From Candidatus Promineifilum breve (lineage in GTDB: Bacteria > Chloroflexota > Anaerolineae > Promineifilales > Promineifilaceae), in NCBI RefSeq assembly GCF_900066015.1, contig NZ_LN890655.1, positions 3,698,726 to 3,762,725 of the forward strand: a stretch of 64,000 nt of DNA, in the 5' to 3' direction. The position numbers and the translations under genes are program-made. Position 1 is the first letter of the stretch. Each line of letters begins with the position of its first letter. Positions 17,368-26,528 of this stretch are shown piece after piece. The notes under the pieces were generated by a model. The model was not told the DNA's origin. It ran no database searches and saw nothing but the letters and a program-made list of their open reading frames with translations.

Positions 17368-18102
17368 TTGAGAAACAAGCGATCATGGATAACCTGGGGA
17401 ATTATCTTTGCCATTCTGGTCGGCAGTGGCCTTCTCACCATCCTGTTGCCGGCCATGTTTGGCGGCAATTCGGCGACGGCGTTGCCGCGCGACCCGACCA
17501 CGGTGACGATCCCCTTGCCGCTGCCCATTAGCGGGCGCTCCGAAGTCACGTTGCCCAGTTGGCAACTGATGCTGGGCCTGGCTGTTCTGGTGCCAGGTTT
17601 GGTGATCGGCGCCGGTTTGACGCTGGGGATCGTCATTATCCTGATCCAGCGCCTGATTGCTCGCACGACGACCAGCTCCGATTATCAACAGAGCGCCGCC
17701 GCCCTACAGCGGCGGCAGACCGAGCAAATAGCCAAACTGCGCGAGACGCGGCCGACGAGCGCCGCGCCCGAATCCACGTGGCGGCGTTGGGCAGTGTTCA
17801 CCACGGCCCTGACCGTCTTGCTATTCACCGCCTTTCTGGCCTTCCTGCTCGGCAGTACGCTCTTTCCCCAATGGCAGATCGTGCGCCAGGAAGCCATCGT
17901 CAATATCGTCAGCCTGATCGTTCTGGCGGCCCTGTTACTCGCCGTCATTTTTATGATTATGTGGCTGCGGGCCGATCGGATTGCCGCGTTCAATGGCCGC
18001 GATACGCTGGCTATCCCGTGGGATTTTCTGGCCGTCATCGTCACCGGGCTTTTGGTGGTGGGATTGGGCATCGGGCTTATTGCCGTTCTGAATGCCCCCT
18101 AG
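17368..18102 (+). CDS. Multi-spanning membrane protein of unknown function
   Basis: This 244-residue protein has an N-terminal hydrophobic helix (residues 9-30), a second near 69-95, a basic coiled stretch (QQSAAALQRRQTEQIAKLRE), then three more helices to the C-terminus. It begins with TTG preceded by GGAGA (17356-17360). I do not recognise the family. Its place between an ECF sigma factor and the cytochrome oxidase operon suggests a respiratory or sigma-regulatory role, but nothing in the sequence shows this. Confidence 0.65.
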   Translation: MRNKRSWITWGIIFAILVGSGLLTILLPAMFGGNSATALPRDPTTVTIPLPLPISGRSEVTLPSWQLMLGLAVLVPGLVIGAGLTLGIVIILIQRLIARTTTSSDYQQSAAALQRRQTEQIAKLRETRPTSAAPESTWRRWAVFTTALTVLLFTAFLAFLLGSTLFPQWQIVRQEAIVNIVSLIVLAALLLAVIFMIMWLRADRIAAFNGRDTLAIPWDFLAVIVTGLLVVGLGIGLIAVLNAP

Positions 18103-18269
18103 TAGAATCCTGCCGCGGTGGCATGGCTCCCAAGCTGCCTTCGGGCTGGGTGTCGGTTTGTTTCGCCACGCTGTGGCGTTTGTCGTTTCGGGGGGCCGCG
18201 AGGTTGGTACGACGCGGCTGAATTGAGTCGAAAAGAAGAGATGATCTAGCATAGTAGGACGATTGTGGA

Positions 18270-19340
18270 ATGGGACGATTAAAACATCCAATCAGCATCA
18301 TCATTCTGGTCGCGTTAGCCACGCTCGGCTTGCGGTTCCTGTTCAGTTACATCCTGGCGTTGCCCTTCGCGGCCAGCGCCGAGGCCGGGCCGATCGATAC
18401 ACTGTTTAACGCCCACTTCTGGATGATCGCCTTTCTGTTTTCGCTCATCATGGTGATGATGATCTATTCGGTTTTCGTCTTTCGCCGGGCGGATGACGAC
18501 GACAGCGACGGGCCGCACGTCCACAGCAACACCCGGCTGGAGATTGGCTGGACGATTGTGCCGACCTTCGTCGTGCTGGGCTTCGGCGTGTGGGGCGCGG
18601 TTATCCTGAACGAGATCACCCGCCCCAAAGAAGGCGAGATGACGGTCAACGTCACCGGCAAGCAGTGGATCTGGAGCTTCGCCTACCCGGAGCAAGAGGA
18701 CGTCCAGTCGGGCGAGTTAGTCCTGCCGGTCAATCGCACCACTGTCCTGAAGATGAACGCCGAGGATGTCATCCACTCCTTCTGGGTGCCGGAGTTCCGC
18801 GTGAAGCAAGACCTGGTGCCGGGGCGCGAGACAACGTTGCGCATCACGCCGACGGAGACCGGGGCCTACAAGTTGCGCTGTGCCGAGATCTGCGGCCTCA
18901 ACCACACCCAGATGGAAGCCGACGTGCGCATCCTCAGCGTCGAGGAGTTCGATGCCTGGGTGGCCGAGAAGTCGGCCGCACCGGCCTTTGCCGAGATGAC
19001 CCCGGAAGAACGGGGCGCCTATTGGGCCAGCGCCGAGGGTTTCGGCTGCGTGGCTTGCCATTCCTCCGACGGCACGCCCGGCGTCGGCCCCACCTGGCAG
19101 GGCCTCTATCAGCGGCAGGAGCAATTGACCGACGGTTCGACCATCACCGCCGACGACGCTTACATCATCAACTCGATCAACGAGCCGAACGCGCAGATCG
19201 TTGTTGGCTTCAACCCCAACATCATGCCGCAGAACTATCTGGAACAGTTCACCACGCGCGAACAAGAGATCGAAGCGGCCGAAGCGATTGACCTCGACAT
19301 CGCCGCCGATCTGATCGCCTACATCAAGACACTCCAGTAA
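18270..19340 (+). CDS. coxB: Cytochrome c oxidase subunit II with fused cytochrome c domain
   Basis: This 356-residue subunit carries electrons to subunit I. It has an N-terminal membrane helix pair, then a CuA cupredoxin domain with His169 (VIHSFWVP) and Cys204, Cys208, His212 and Met215 (CAEICGLNHTQM). A C-terminal class I cytochrome c domain follows, with haem site CVACH (Cys260-His264) and distal Met319 (NIMPQNY). The fusion defines a caa3-type oxidase. It is the first structural gene of the operon coxB-coxA-subunit IV-coxC. Confidence 0.96.
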   Translation: MGRLKHPISIIILVALATLGLRFLFSYILALPFAASAEAGPIDTLFNAHFWMIAFLFSLIMVMMIYSVFVFRRADDDDSDGPHVHSNTRLEIGWTIVPTFVVLGFGVWGAVILNEITRPKEGEMTVNVTGKQWIWSFAYPEQEDVQSGELVLPVNRTTVLKMNAEDVIHSFWVPEFRVKQDLVPGRETTLRITPTETGAYKLRCAEICGLNHTQMEADVRILSVEEFDAWVAEKSAAPAFAEMTPEERGAYWASAEGFGCVACHSSDGTPGVGPTWQGLYQRQEQLTDGSTITADDAYIINSINEPNAQIVVGFNPNIMPQNYLEQFTTREQEIEAAEAIDLDIAADLIAYIKTLQ

Positions 19341-19364
19341 AGGCCGCCATCAGGGAGCAGAAAG

Positions 19365-21239
19365 ATGTTCAGAACACTCAAAGTACTACTCACCTCAGCC
19401 TTGGTCAAAGGTCTTGTCGGCCAGTTCGTGGCCTGGGCGCTGGGCTATGCCTTCATCGCCGGGTTGCGCGCGCTGCGCGGCATGCCGACGCCGTGGCTCT
19501 ATGAACCGGCGGTGGCCTTCGGCGGGATTATCAGCGTCATCGGCTTCCTGCTGGCCGCGGGCGTGTTGACCGACTGGCTCAAGTGGGTCGTCGGCAAGCG
19601 GACGCCCCTGCGCCACGGCACGCCGGAAGGCAAGCCGGAGTGGTCGCGCTACGTCAACGTCGACTACAACCACAAGGTCATCGGCATCCAATATGGCATC
19701 ACGTCCCTGTTGGTGCTGTTGATCGGCGGCAGCTTCGCCATCATCTTCCGCATCGAACTGGCCCAGCCGAGTATGCAGTGGTTGAACAACGACCAGTTCA
19801 ACACGCTGTTCAGCGCCCACGGCATCGTGATGATCGCCAGCATCCTCTTGGGCGTCGGCGCGATGGTCAACTATCTGGTGCCGCTGATGATCGGCGCGTC
19901 GGACATGGCCTTCCCGCGGCTGAACGCCTTCAGCTACTGGGTCGGTCTGCCGGCGGTCGTCCTCATCCTGATGGGCATGGCCGTCGGCGGTTGGGATACC
20001 GGCTGGGTGGGTTACGCCACGCTCAGCCTGCGCGCGCCGCTGGGCGTCGTGCTCTTCCTGTTGGGGTTCTGGATCAACGGCTTCTCGTCGATTGCCAGCT
20101 CGATCAACATGCTGGTGACGACGGCCACCATGCGCGCCAAGGGCATGACCCTGTTCCGCATGCCCATCTTCGTTTGGGGCGCGGCGGCGGCCTCGATCAT
20201 CCAGTTGACCTCGACGCAGACCGTCGGCGTGGCCCTGACGATGAGCATCGCCGAGCGCGTGCTGGGGTTGAACTTCTTCGACCCGGCCGGCGGCGGCAAT
20301 CCCATCCTCTATCAACATCTTTTCTGGTTCTATTCCCACCCGGTTGTCTACGTGTTCGTGTTGCCCGGCCTGGGTGTCATCAGCGAGTTGCTGCCCGTCT
20401 TCGCCCGCAAGCCGCTATTTGGCTACCGCTGGGTGGCGCTGTCCAGTATGGGCATCGCCCTGGTCGGCTTCCTGGTCTGGGCCCATCATATGTTCACGTC
20501 GGGCATGGCTGACGCGTTGCGCGTGCCATTCATGTTCTCCACGATGCTCGTGGCCGTCCCGACCGGCGTCAAGTTCTTCAGTTGGGTCGCCACCATCTGG
20601 GAGGGCAAGCTGCCCAAAAACCCGCCGACGCCGCTGCTGTTTGTGCTGGGTTCCATCTCGGTCTTCCTCATCGGCGGCGTGACCGGGCCAATCCTGGGCA
20701 CGATTCCCACCGACCTGCATTTGCACGATAGCTACTGGATCGTCGGCCACTTCCACGCCACGATGTTCGGCGGCTTCATCTTCCCGTTCTTTGCCGCGCT
20801 CTACTACTGGTATCCCAAGATCAGCGGCCATATGTACAAGGAATCGCTGGGCAAGCTGCATTTCTGGCTGATGCTGCCCGCCTTCTGGGTGATGAGTATC
20901 GGGCAGATGAGTGTTGGCCTGCTGGGTATGCGCCGGCGCGTGGCCGACTATGACCCGGCGTTGGGCATCACCACAACCCACGTCCTGATCACCCTGGCCG
21001 CGCTGGTCATCGGCTGGTCGGTCTTGATCATGATCTACAACTTCATCGCCAGCGCCCGGATGGAGCGCGTGGCCGAGACGAACCCGTGGCGGTCGCGCTC
21101 GCCGGAATGGCAGATTCCCTCGCCGGTGCCCGAGTTCAACTACGATGTACCGTTCGAGGTCGTCGGCGATCCCTACGACTACGGTCTGGTCGGTTCGAGC
21201 TATATTCGTGATGCCCTGCCCGCGCCTTCGGGTGATTAG
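19365..21239 (+). CDS. coxA: Cytochrome c oxidase subunit I (A2/caa3 type)
   Basis: This 624-residue haem-copper oxidase core reduces O2 and pumps protons. Visible ligands are the low-spin haem His in FSAHGIVMI, the CuB His and cross-linking Tyr in FYSHPVVYVFVLPG (His325), the CuB pair in WAHHMFTSGM, and the haem histidines in GHFHATMFGG. The motif YSHPVVY lacks the D-channel glutamate of mitochondrial-type enzymes and has the Tyr-Ser pair typical of subtype A2. An N-terminal extension adds about two membrane helices. Confidence 0.96.
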   Translation: MFRTLKVLLTSALVKGLVGQFVAWALGYAFIAGLRALRGMPTPWLYEPAVAFGGIISVIGFLLAAGVLTDWLKWVVGKRTPLRHGTPEGKPEWSRYVNVDYNHKVIGIQYGITSLLVLLIGGSFAIIFRIELAQPSMQWLNNDQFNTLFSAHGIVMIASILLGVGAMVNYLVPLMIGASDMAFPRLNAFSYWVGLPAVVLILMGMAVGGWDTGWVGYATLSLRAPLGVVLFLLGFWINGFSSIASSINMLVTTATMRAKGMTLFRMPIFVWGAAAASIIQLTSTQTVGVALTMSIAERVLGLNFFDPAGGGNPILYQHLFWFYSHPVVYVFVLPGLGVISELLPVFARKPLFGYRWVALSSMGIALVGFLVWAHHMFTSGMADALRVPFMFSTMLVAVPTGVKFFSWVATIWEGKLPKNPPTPLLFVLGSISVFLIGGVTGPILGTIPTDLHLHDSYWIVGHFHATMFGGFIFPFFAALYYWYPKISGHMYKESLGKLHFWLMLPAFWVMSIGQMSVGLLGMRRRVADYDPALGITTTHVLITLAALVIGWSVLIMIYNFIASARMERVAETNPWRSRSPEWQIPSPVPEFNYDVPFEVVGDPYDYGLVGSSYIRDALPAPSGD

Positions 21240-21260
21240 CCGAGGAGATGAGACGAAACG

Positions 21261-21461
21261 ATGAATGACAAAAAAGCGGCCGCCTACCGGCTGGGCCTGA
21301 TCACCCTGGGGCTTCTGGCCGTGCTGACCATAGGCGAGTACTTTGTGGCCGTCAACCTGGGATCACTGGTGTTGCTGTTTATCATCGCCGTGGTGAAGGC
21401 AGCGATTATCGTCCAAAACTTCATGCACATCACGCGGCTATGGCGTGAGGAGAGTCACTGA
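21261..21461 (+). CDS. Cytochrome c oxidase subunit IV-like small membrane protein
   Basis: This 66-residue protein with two hydrophobic helices (AYRLGLITLGLLAVLTIGEYF and LGSLVLLFIIAVVKAAIIV) and a C-terminal FMHITRLWRE matches the prokaryotic subunit IV pattern. It helps assemble or stabilise the oxidase. Its stop overlaps the coxC ATG by one base. Confidence 0.8.
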   Translation: MNDKKAAAYRLGLITLGLLAVLTIGEYFVAVNLGSLVLLFIIAVVKAAIIVQNFMHITRLWREESH

Positions 21462-22102
21462 TGAGCGCTGTATCCGCCCACGCCCCCCACGACGAGGCCC
21501 ACGCCCACGAAATACCCTATGCGACCCAGCTCCGTTCCAACCGGCTGGGGCTGTGGCTGTTCATGTTCTCCGAGATGTTCCTGTTTGGGGCGCTTTTCGC
21601 CGCGCGCTTTGTGCTGTGGGGCAATACGCGGCCCGACCTGAGCCAGGAGATCGGCCTGTTGGCGACGGGTATCCTGCTCCTGAGCAGCTTCTTCATGTAC
21701 CGCAGCGAAGTCGGCGCGGCCCACGGCGACCGCACCAGGTTCCTGCGCAGCGCCCTGCTGGCGGCGTTGATGGGCACGATCTTCTTCGTCATGGTCGTGG
21801 TCATGGAGTGGAACGTCTTCGGCCTGAGCGGGGAGCTATTCGGTATCGAACTATTCGGCCATCTCAAGCCGTCGGATGGCGTCTATGGCGGCGTCTTCTA
21901 CGCCATGACCGGAATGCACGCGCTCCACGTCCTCAGCGGCATCGTCCTGATCCTCATCATCTGGTGGAACGGCCGGCGCGGCTTCTTTACCCCTGAGCGG
22001 CATTGGGGCGTCGAGGCCACGGCCATCTACTGGCATTACGTTGACGTGGTGTGGGTCTTCTTCTACCCGGCCCTCTACCTGATGGGCCAGGTTGCCGGCT
22101 AA
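21461..22102 (+). CDS. coxC: Cytochrome c oxidase subunit III
   Basis: This 213-residue membrane subunit has about five helices and the family signatures NRLGLWLFMFSEMFLFGALF, AMTGMHALHVLSGIVL and VEATAIYWHYVDVVWVFFY. A His-rich N-terminus (HAPHDEAHAHE) is typical. The start overlaps the previous stop. A strong terminator follows and ends the operon. Confidence 0.95.
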   Translation: MSAVSAHAPHDEAHAHEIPYATQLRSNRLGLWLFMFSEMFLFGALFAARFVLWGNTRPDLSQEIGLLATGILLLSSFFMYRSEVGAAHGDRTRFLRSALLAALMGTIFFVMVVVMEWNVFGLSGELFGIELFGHLKPSDGVYGGVFYAMTGMHALHVLSGIVLILIIWWNGRRGFFTPERHWGVEATAIYWHYVDVVWVFFYPALYLMGQVAG

Positions 22103-22146
22103 CCGGTCAACCGGCCAACCGCGGGGCAACGCTTGAACAAGAGAAG

Positions 22147-22184
22147 GGCCACGGCTGAACGTTGGGTAAGCCGTGGCCTTTTTT
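22147..22184 (+). terminator. Strong intrinsic terminator of the cox operon
   Basis: GGCCACGGCT (22147-22156) pairs perfectly with AGCCGTGGCC (22169-22178), and six T's follow. ctaG therefore needs its own promoter. Confidence 0.92.
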
Positions 22185-22209
22185 GATCCCCATCCGGCCC
22201 GTCACTCGC

Positions 22210-22215
22210 TACAAT
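22210..22215 (+). promoter_or_regulatory. -10 element of ctaG
   Basis: TACAAT is 7 bases upstream of ATG 22223, which places the transcript start at the start codon (leaderless-type). No clear -35 is seen. Confidence 0.4.
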
Positions 22216-22222
22216 TATCATT

Positions 22223-23143
22223 ATGGATCCTGTCGCGCGGGCGGCGCTAGCCTCATGGGATTGGCGCCCGGAAGTCATCGTGGGCGTGCTGCTGCTGGGC
22301 ACGCTCTTCTGGGTCGGCTGGCGGCGGCTGCGGGCCATCAGCGGGCGGAGCCGGGGCCGGCGCGCGCTGGGGGCTGGGTGGCGGCCGGTGTCCTATACCG
22401 CCGGTTTGCTGGTCATCGCTCTCGCCCTCATGTCGCCGCTGGACGTGCTCGTCCAACAACTGTTCTTCATGCACATGATCCAGCATTTGCTGCTGATCAT
22501 GGTCGCCCCGGTGTTGTTGCTCCTGCCTAACCCGCTGCCCTATCTGCTGTGGGGCTTGCCGGGGCGGGCGCGGCTGGCGGCGGGGCGCGGGTTGAATAGC
22601 CTGATTCACAAGGAATCGGCCGTTGGCCGTGTCCTGCGCAAAATGACCGGGCCGGGGGCGGTGTGGTTCATCATGATCGCCTTCATCATCGGCTGGCACG
22701 ATCCCGGCATGTACAACGCCGCGTTGCGCAGCGAACTTGTCCACGACCTGGAACACCTGACCATGTTCGCCGCCGGGATGCTGTTCTGGTGGACGGTGCT
22801 GGGCGTGGGGCCGCGGCTGCACAAGAACCTCAGTCGCCCGGCCAAGATCGCCTTCGTCATCGCCGCCATCCCGCCCAATATGGCCCTGGGGGCGGCGCTG
22901 GCCTTTAGCCGGCAACCCATTTACACCTACTACAGCGATATGCCCCGCCTATGGGGCATCTCCGTGCTCGATGATCAGCGCCTCAGCGGCATCATCATGT
23001 GGATTCCGGGCAGCATGATGTATTTTATGATTGCCCTGGCGCTCATCTTCCTGATCCTGTCGGGCGAAGGGCGCAAACCGGCGTTGGATCAGGAAATATG
23101 GTCAGCCGACGAATCGCTGATCGCCCCGGGCGTCGGCCGGTAG
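22223..23143 (+). CDS. ctaG: CtaG-type cytochrome c oxidase (caa3) assembly factor
   Basis: This 306-residue membrane protein has about seven helices and conserved histidines in FFMHMIQHLLLIMVAPVLLL, IGWHDPGMYN and ELVHDLEHLTMFAAG, typical of the CtaG family that inserts copper into caa3 oxidase in Bacillus. It lies directly after the oxidase operon and before SURF1, supporting an assembly role. Confidence 0.9.
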   Translation: MDPVARAALASWDWRPEVIVGVLLLGTLFWVGWRRLRAISGRSRGRRALGAGWRPVSYTAGLLVIALALMSPLDVLVQQLFFMHMIQHLLLIMVAPVLLLLPNPLPYLLWGLPGRARLAAGRGLNSLIHKESAVGRVLRKMTGPGAVWFIMIAFIIGWHDPGMYNAALRSELVHDLEHLTMFAAGMLFWWTVLGVGPRLHKNLSRPAKIAFVIAAIPPNMALGAALAFSRQPIYTYYSDMPRLWGISVLDDQRLSGIIMWIPGSMMYFMIALALIFLILSGEGRKPALDQEIWSADESLIAPGVGR

Positions 23144-23150
23144 AGAGTGT

Positions 23151-23960
23151 ATGAAAACACAAGTGGGGAGAGTGGCGCGGGCGCTGGTCGGCCGCCGCTG
23201 GTGGTGGGTCACATTGCTGGTGTTAGCTCTGATGGCCTTGCTGGCCCGGTTGGGCTTTTGGCAACTGGATCGGCTGGCGCAGCGGCGCGAAGCCAACGCC
23301 CAACTCCAGGCCGCCATCGAGTCAGCGCCCATTGACCTGAACGCGGCGTTGGCCGAGTTTGCCGGCCTCGCGCCGGATGAGGTCGAGGCGGGTCTGGCGA
23401 ACCGCAATGTGGTGATGCGCGGCGCGTATGACTTTTCGCAGCAGCGGGTGGTGAAGCTGCAAAGCTGGCAAGGGCAGGCCGGCGTCCATCTGCTCACGCC
23501 CTTCGTTTTGGAGGGCACGGATACGGCCGTGCTGGTCAATCGTGGCTGGATACCGGACGCCGAGCACGCCGCCGGGCTGGCCTTCGACACGCCGGCTGGG
23601 CGGCAAACGCTGACCGGCTACGTGGCCCTGACCGAGACGATCAGCCGCCGCACGGTCGACGCCGTCGTCCCTGCCACTCTTGGCGAAGAACTCTTCCGGG
23701 TCGACGTGGCCGCGCTGGGCGAGGCGATGCCGTTGGCCTTGTTGCCGTTCTACGTGAAACTGGACGCGCCCGAAGCGACGGCCGCGCAACTGCCGGTTCC
23801 CATCCCCAAAGAGGTCGATCTGTCCGAGGGGCCGCACCTGAGTTATGCGGCGCAATGGTTTATCTTCTCGCTAGGGCTGGGTATCGCCTACGTGGTCTTC
23901 GTCAATCGCTCGCTGGCGCAGGAAGACCGCCAAGCACCGGCTGAAAGCGCCGCCATATGA
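23151..23960 (+). CDS. SURF1 family oxidase assembly protein
   Basis: This 269-residue protein has an N-terminal helix followed by LGFWQLDRLAQRREANAQL. The central periplasmic domain contains GVHLLTPFVL and VLVNRGWIP, and the C-terminal helix follows LSYAAQWFIFSLGLGIAYV. These are the standard SURF1 landmarks; the protein assists haem a insertion into subunit I. It starts 7 bases after ctaG, in one operon. Confidence 0.93.
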   Translation: MKTQVGRVARALVGRRWWWVTLLVLALMALLARLGFWQLDRLAQRREANAQLQAAIESAPIDLNAALAEFAGLAPDEVEAGLANRNVVMRGAYDFSQQRVVKLQSWQGQAGVHLLTPFVLEGTDTAVLVNRGWIPDAEHAAGLAFDTPAGRQTLTGYVALTETISRRTVDAVVPATLGEELFRVDVAALGEAMPLALLPFYVKLDAPEATAAQLPVPIPKEVDLSEGPHLSYAAQWFIFSLGLGIAYVVFVNRSLAQEDRQAPAESAAI

Positions 23961-23987
23961 GTTAGCTGTTAAAACATTGTCACCAAG

Positions 23988-24015
23988 TTGACACCTTTGG
24001 GTCACTCGTTAAAAT
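23988..24015 (+). promoter_or_regulatory. Promoter of the transglutaminase-domain gene
   Basis: TTGACA (23988-23993) and TAAAAT (24010-24015) are 16 bases apart. The -35 is part of a small dyad TGTCA-N6-TGACA (23978-23993). Confidence 0.6.
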
Positions 24016-24093
24016 TGCGACGGCTCAACCCAAAACCTGAAACCGGTAATCAATCGCCAGGGCGGTTCTCCCGCTGAAAATAAAAAGGGTCAT

Positions 24094-26376
24094 ATGACTT
24101 CAATCGATCGGCACACGGATACGACAGGACGATGGCGCGAGGGCCTTCTCTCCCTGATGTTGGTCTGGGCCATGCTTCTCGTTGCCAGTATGGCCGTGCT
24201 CCAGGCCGACCTCATCGACGGCCTCCACATCCTGCCCATCGTCGCCACGCTGGCGCTGTTGGCCGGTTGGCTGCTGGGCAAGAGCGTCTTCTCTGAACGC
24301 ACCGCCCACTTCTTCGCCCTGGTCTATGGGCTATTCATCGTCTTCTACCTGGTGGGCACGACGCTGCCCTTCGATGGCCCCTGGCGCGAGCGCATCCTGG
24401 AGTTGCTCGGCCGGCAATTCGACTGGCTGCAAAAAGCGTTCGACGGCGGCACAAGCCGGGACGGCATCATCTTTGTCATCCAGACCACGGCCGTCTTCTG
24501 GCTGTTGGGCTATCTGGCCGGCTGGTATACCTTCCGCCAGGCCCACGTCTGGCGCGTGGTCGTGCCGACGGGCATTGTGCTGTTGAGCGTCGTCTATTAC
24601 TACAATGGCCCCCGGCCCCTGCTGCTCTATCTGGCTGTCTATACTCTCCTGGCCTTGCTGTTTATCGCCATTACCCACGTGACGGCCGAGGAGCGCGGCT
24701 GGCGCAGCGCCGCCGTGCGTTTCGACCGGGGGATACAGTTCGACTTTTTGCGCGCCGGGCTGGTGGCGGCGCTGCTGGCGCTGCTCCTGGCCTGGAGCCT
24801 GCCGGGATTGAAGGCCAATACTTCGATCAGCGCGGCCATGGCCGGCGCGGGCGGGCCGTGGCGCGCCTTCCAGGATACCTGGACGCGCCTCTTCTCGTCG
24901 CTGCGCTCCTATGGCGCGGGCACGTCCGATCCCTATCAGGATACGCTGGTGCTGGGCGGGCCGCGCACCGTGGGCAACACGCTGGTCATGGACGTGCAGG
25001 TCGCCAAGGAACTGCCCTATGGCGTCTATTGGCAGGCCATCGCCTACGACACCTATGAGGATGGCGGCTGGCGGGCCACCGAGAGCGACCTGGATGAGTT
25101 GATTCATTATCCCGACGATGGGCCGCTCGACGTGCCCTTCTCCACGTCGCGTACGGTCATCACCCAGACGGTCACCAACTATCTGCCCAACTCCAGTTTT
25201 CTCTATGCCGCGCCGGAAGTGATCAGCAGCGACCGGCAGATGGTCGTCGATGCCACATTCGACCCCAACGGCCGCACGCTGATCACCTCGCTGCGCTCGC
25301 GCTTCATCTTGCGGCAGGGCGACCAGTATCAGGTCACCTCGCGCGTGTCGCTGGCCGACGGCAACAGCTTGCGCGCCGCGTCCACCACCTACCCGCAGTG
25401 GGTTCAGGATCGCTATTTGCAACTGCCGGACACCATCAGCCCGCAAACGTTGGCCCTGGCCGAGGAGCTAACCGCCGGCCTGACCAATCCCTACGACAAG
25501 GCGATTGCCGTGCGCGATTATCTGCGGGCCAACATCGACTACAACGACCAGATCGCCGCCGCGCCCGAGGGCGTCGATCCGGTGCATTACACCTTGTTCG
25601 ACCTGGGCGAAGCGTATTGCACCTATTACGCCTCGGCCATGGCGGTGATGCTGCGCGCACAGGGCATCCCCACCCGCATCATCAGCGGCTACGCCCTGGG
25701 CGAGTACGACGAGGCCCAGCAGTCCTATCGCGTGCGCGCCGTCAACGCCCACTCCTGGGTCGAGGTCTACTTCCCCGATTACGGCTGGATTCATTTCGAG
25801 CCGACGCAGACCATCCCGGTGGCCGAGCGGCCGTCGGCGGGCGGCGGCGAGCTGACGAGCGTGGTGGATGAGGCCCTGGCCCCCGACCCGGAGAGCCTGC
25901 TGCCCCCCGAAGACCAGCTCGACGTTGAACGGGCCGATGGTTTGCTGGGCGGCGTGGGCGATGAGAGCGCCAACCAGGGGCTTCTGGGCCGCGCCGGTGT
26001 CTGGCAAATCCTGGTGGGGCTGGCCCTGCTGGGGGTGTCGGGGGCCACGATCCTGGCCGGCGTGCGCTATAACCGGCGGGTCGAGGGGGACGTGGATCGC
26101 AGTTATATTCGCCTGGGCGAATGGGCCGGCTGGTTGGGCCTGCCCTGGCGGACGACGCAGACGCCCTATGAGCAGGCCGACACGCTCGTGGCCCTGGTGC
26201 CGGAAGGGCAAAAGCCGGTGCGCAGCCTGACCCGCCAATACGTTTTGCAGCGCTTCAGCCCGGCGAAGGAAGCGGAAGGGGATTTCGATGCCCATCAGGA
26301 GTGGCGCGACCTGCGGCCGATGCTCTTGCGCAAGCGGCTGACCCAGCTCCTCAGCCGGCCGCCCAAGAAAAAGTGA
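24094..26376 (+). CDS. Membrane transglutaminase-like protein (TgpA type)
   Basis: This 760-residue protein has about six N-terminal membrane helices, an external domain with a transglutaminase core, a further helix (VWQILVGLALLGVSGATILAG) and a cytoplasmic tail. The catalytic triad is visible as Cys509 (GEAYCTYYAS), His553 (NAHSWVEVYF) and Asp562 (PDYGWIHFEPT). This architecture matches TgpA/DUF3488 proteins, which often neighbour MoxR and DUF58 genes, but none are here. It probably acts on envelope proteins; the substrate is unknown. Confidence 0.85.
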   Translation: MTSIDRHTDTTGRWREGLLSLMLVWAMLLVASMAVLQADLIDGLHILPIVATLALLAGWLLGKSVFSERTAHFFALVYGLFIVFYLVGTTLPFDGPWRERILELLGRQFDWLQKAFDGGTSRDGIIFVIQTTAVFWLLGYLAGWYTFRQAHVWRVVVPTGIVLLSVVYYYNGPRPLLLYLAVYTLLALLFIAITHVTAEERGWRSAAVRFDRGIQFDFLRAGLVAALLALLLAWSLPGLKANTSISAAMAGAGGPWRAFQDTWTRLFSSLRSYGAGTSDPYQDTLVLGGPRTVGNTLVMDVQVAKELPYGVYWQAIAYDTYEDGGWRATESDLDELIHYPDDGPLDVPFSTSRTVITQTVTNYLPNSSFLYAAPEVISSDRQMVVDATFDPNGRTLITSLRSRFILRQGDQYQVTSRVSLADGNSLRAASTTYPQWVQDRYLQLPDTISPQTLALAEELTAGLTNPYDKAIAVRDYLRANIDYNDQIAAAPEGVDPVHYTLFDLGEAYCTYYASAMAVMLRAQGIPTRIISGYALGEYDEAQQSYRVRAVNAHSWVEVYFPDYGWIHFEPTQTIPVAERPSAGGGELTSVVDEALAPDPESLLPPEDQLDVERADGLLGGVGDESANQGLLGRAGVWQILVGLALLGVSGATILAGVRYNRRVEGDVDRSYIRLGEWAGWLGLPWRTTQTPYEQADTLVALVPEGQKPVRSLTRQYVLQRFSPAKEAEGDFDAHQEWRDLRPMLLRKRLTQLLSRPPKKK

Positions 26377-26378
26377 TC

Positions 26379-26421
26379 GACCGGACAGGTGGGCGAACGC
26401 CGTTCGCCCACCTGTCCGGTC
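26379..26421. repeat. 21-bp perfect hairpin of the GGGCGAAC repeat family
   Basis: Arms 26379-26399 and 26401-26421 are exact reverse complements around a single base. The core is GGTGGGCGAACG/CGTTCGCCCACC. It follows the transglutaminase gene stop by two bases and could terminate transcription, though no T-run follows. The GGGCGAAC word recurs at 32861-32882. Confidence 0.75.
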
Positions 26422-26447
26422 TACATGGCGCAGGCCCGCGCCTTTGC

Positions 26448-26453
26448 TATAAT
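26448..26453 (+). promoter_or_regulatory. -10 element of the cyclase gene
   Basis: A perfect TATAAT follows a GC dinucleotide, giving a leader of about 70 bases before GTG 26529. No -35 is obvious. Confidence 0.5.
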
Positions 26454-26528
26454 CCCTCCGTTCGCTGACCCGATTCCAACTCACCGCGCCGCGTCTCATG
26501 GTCATTCGCCGCGGCGCGCCAACCTAGC

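Noticed and set aside
18103-18269. Small gene or degraded repeat before coxB
   Set aside because: Only a CGCCAC/GTGGCG hairpin is visible, with no start, ribosome-binding site or protein-like frame.
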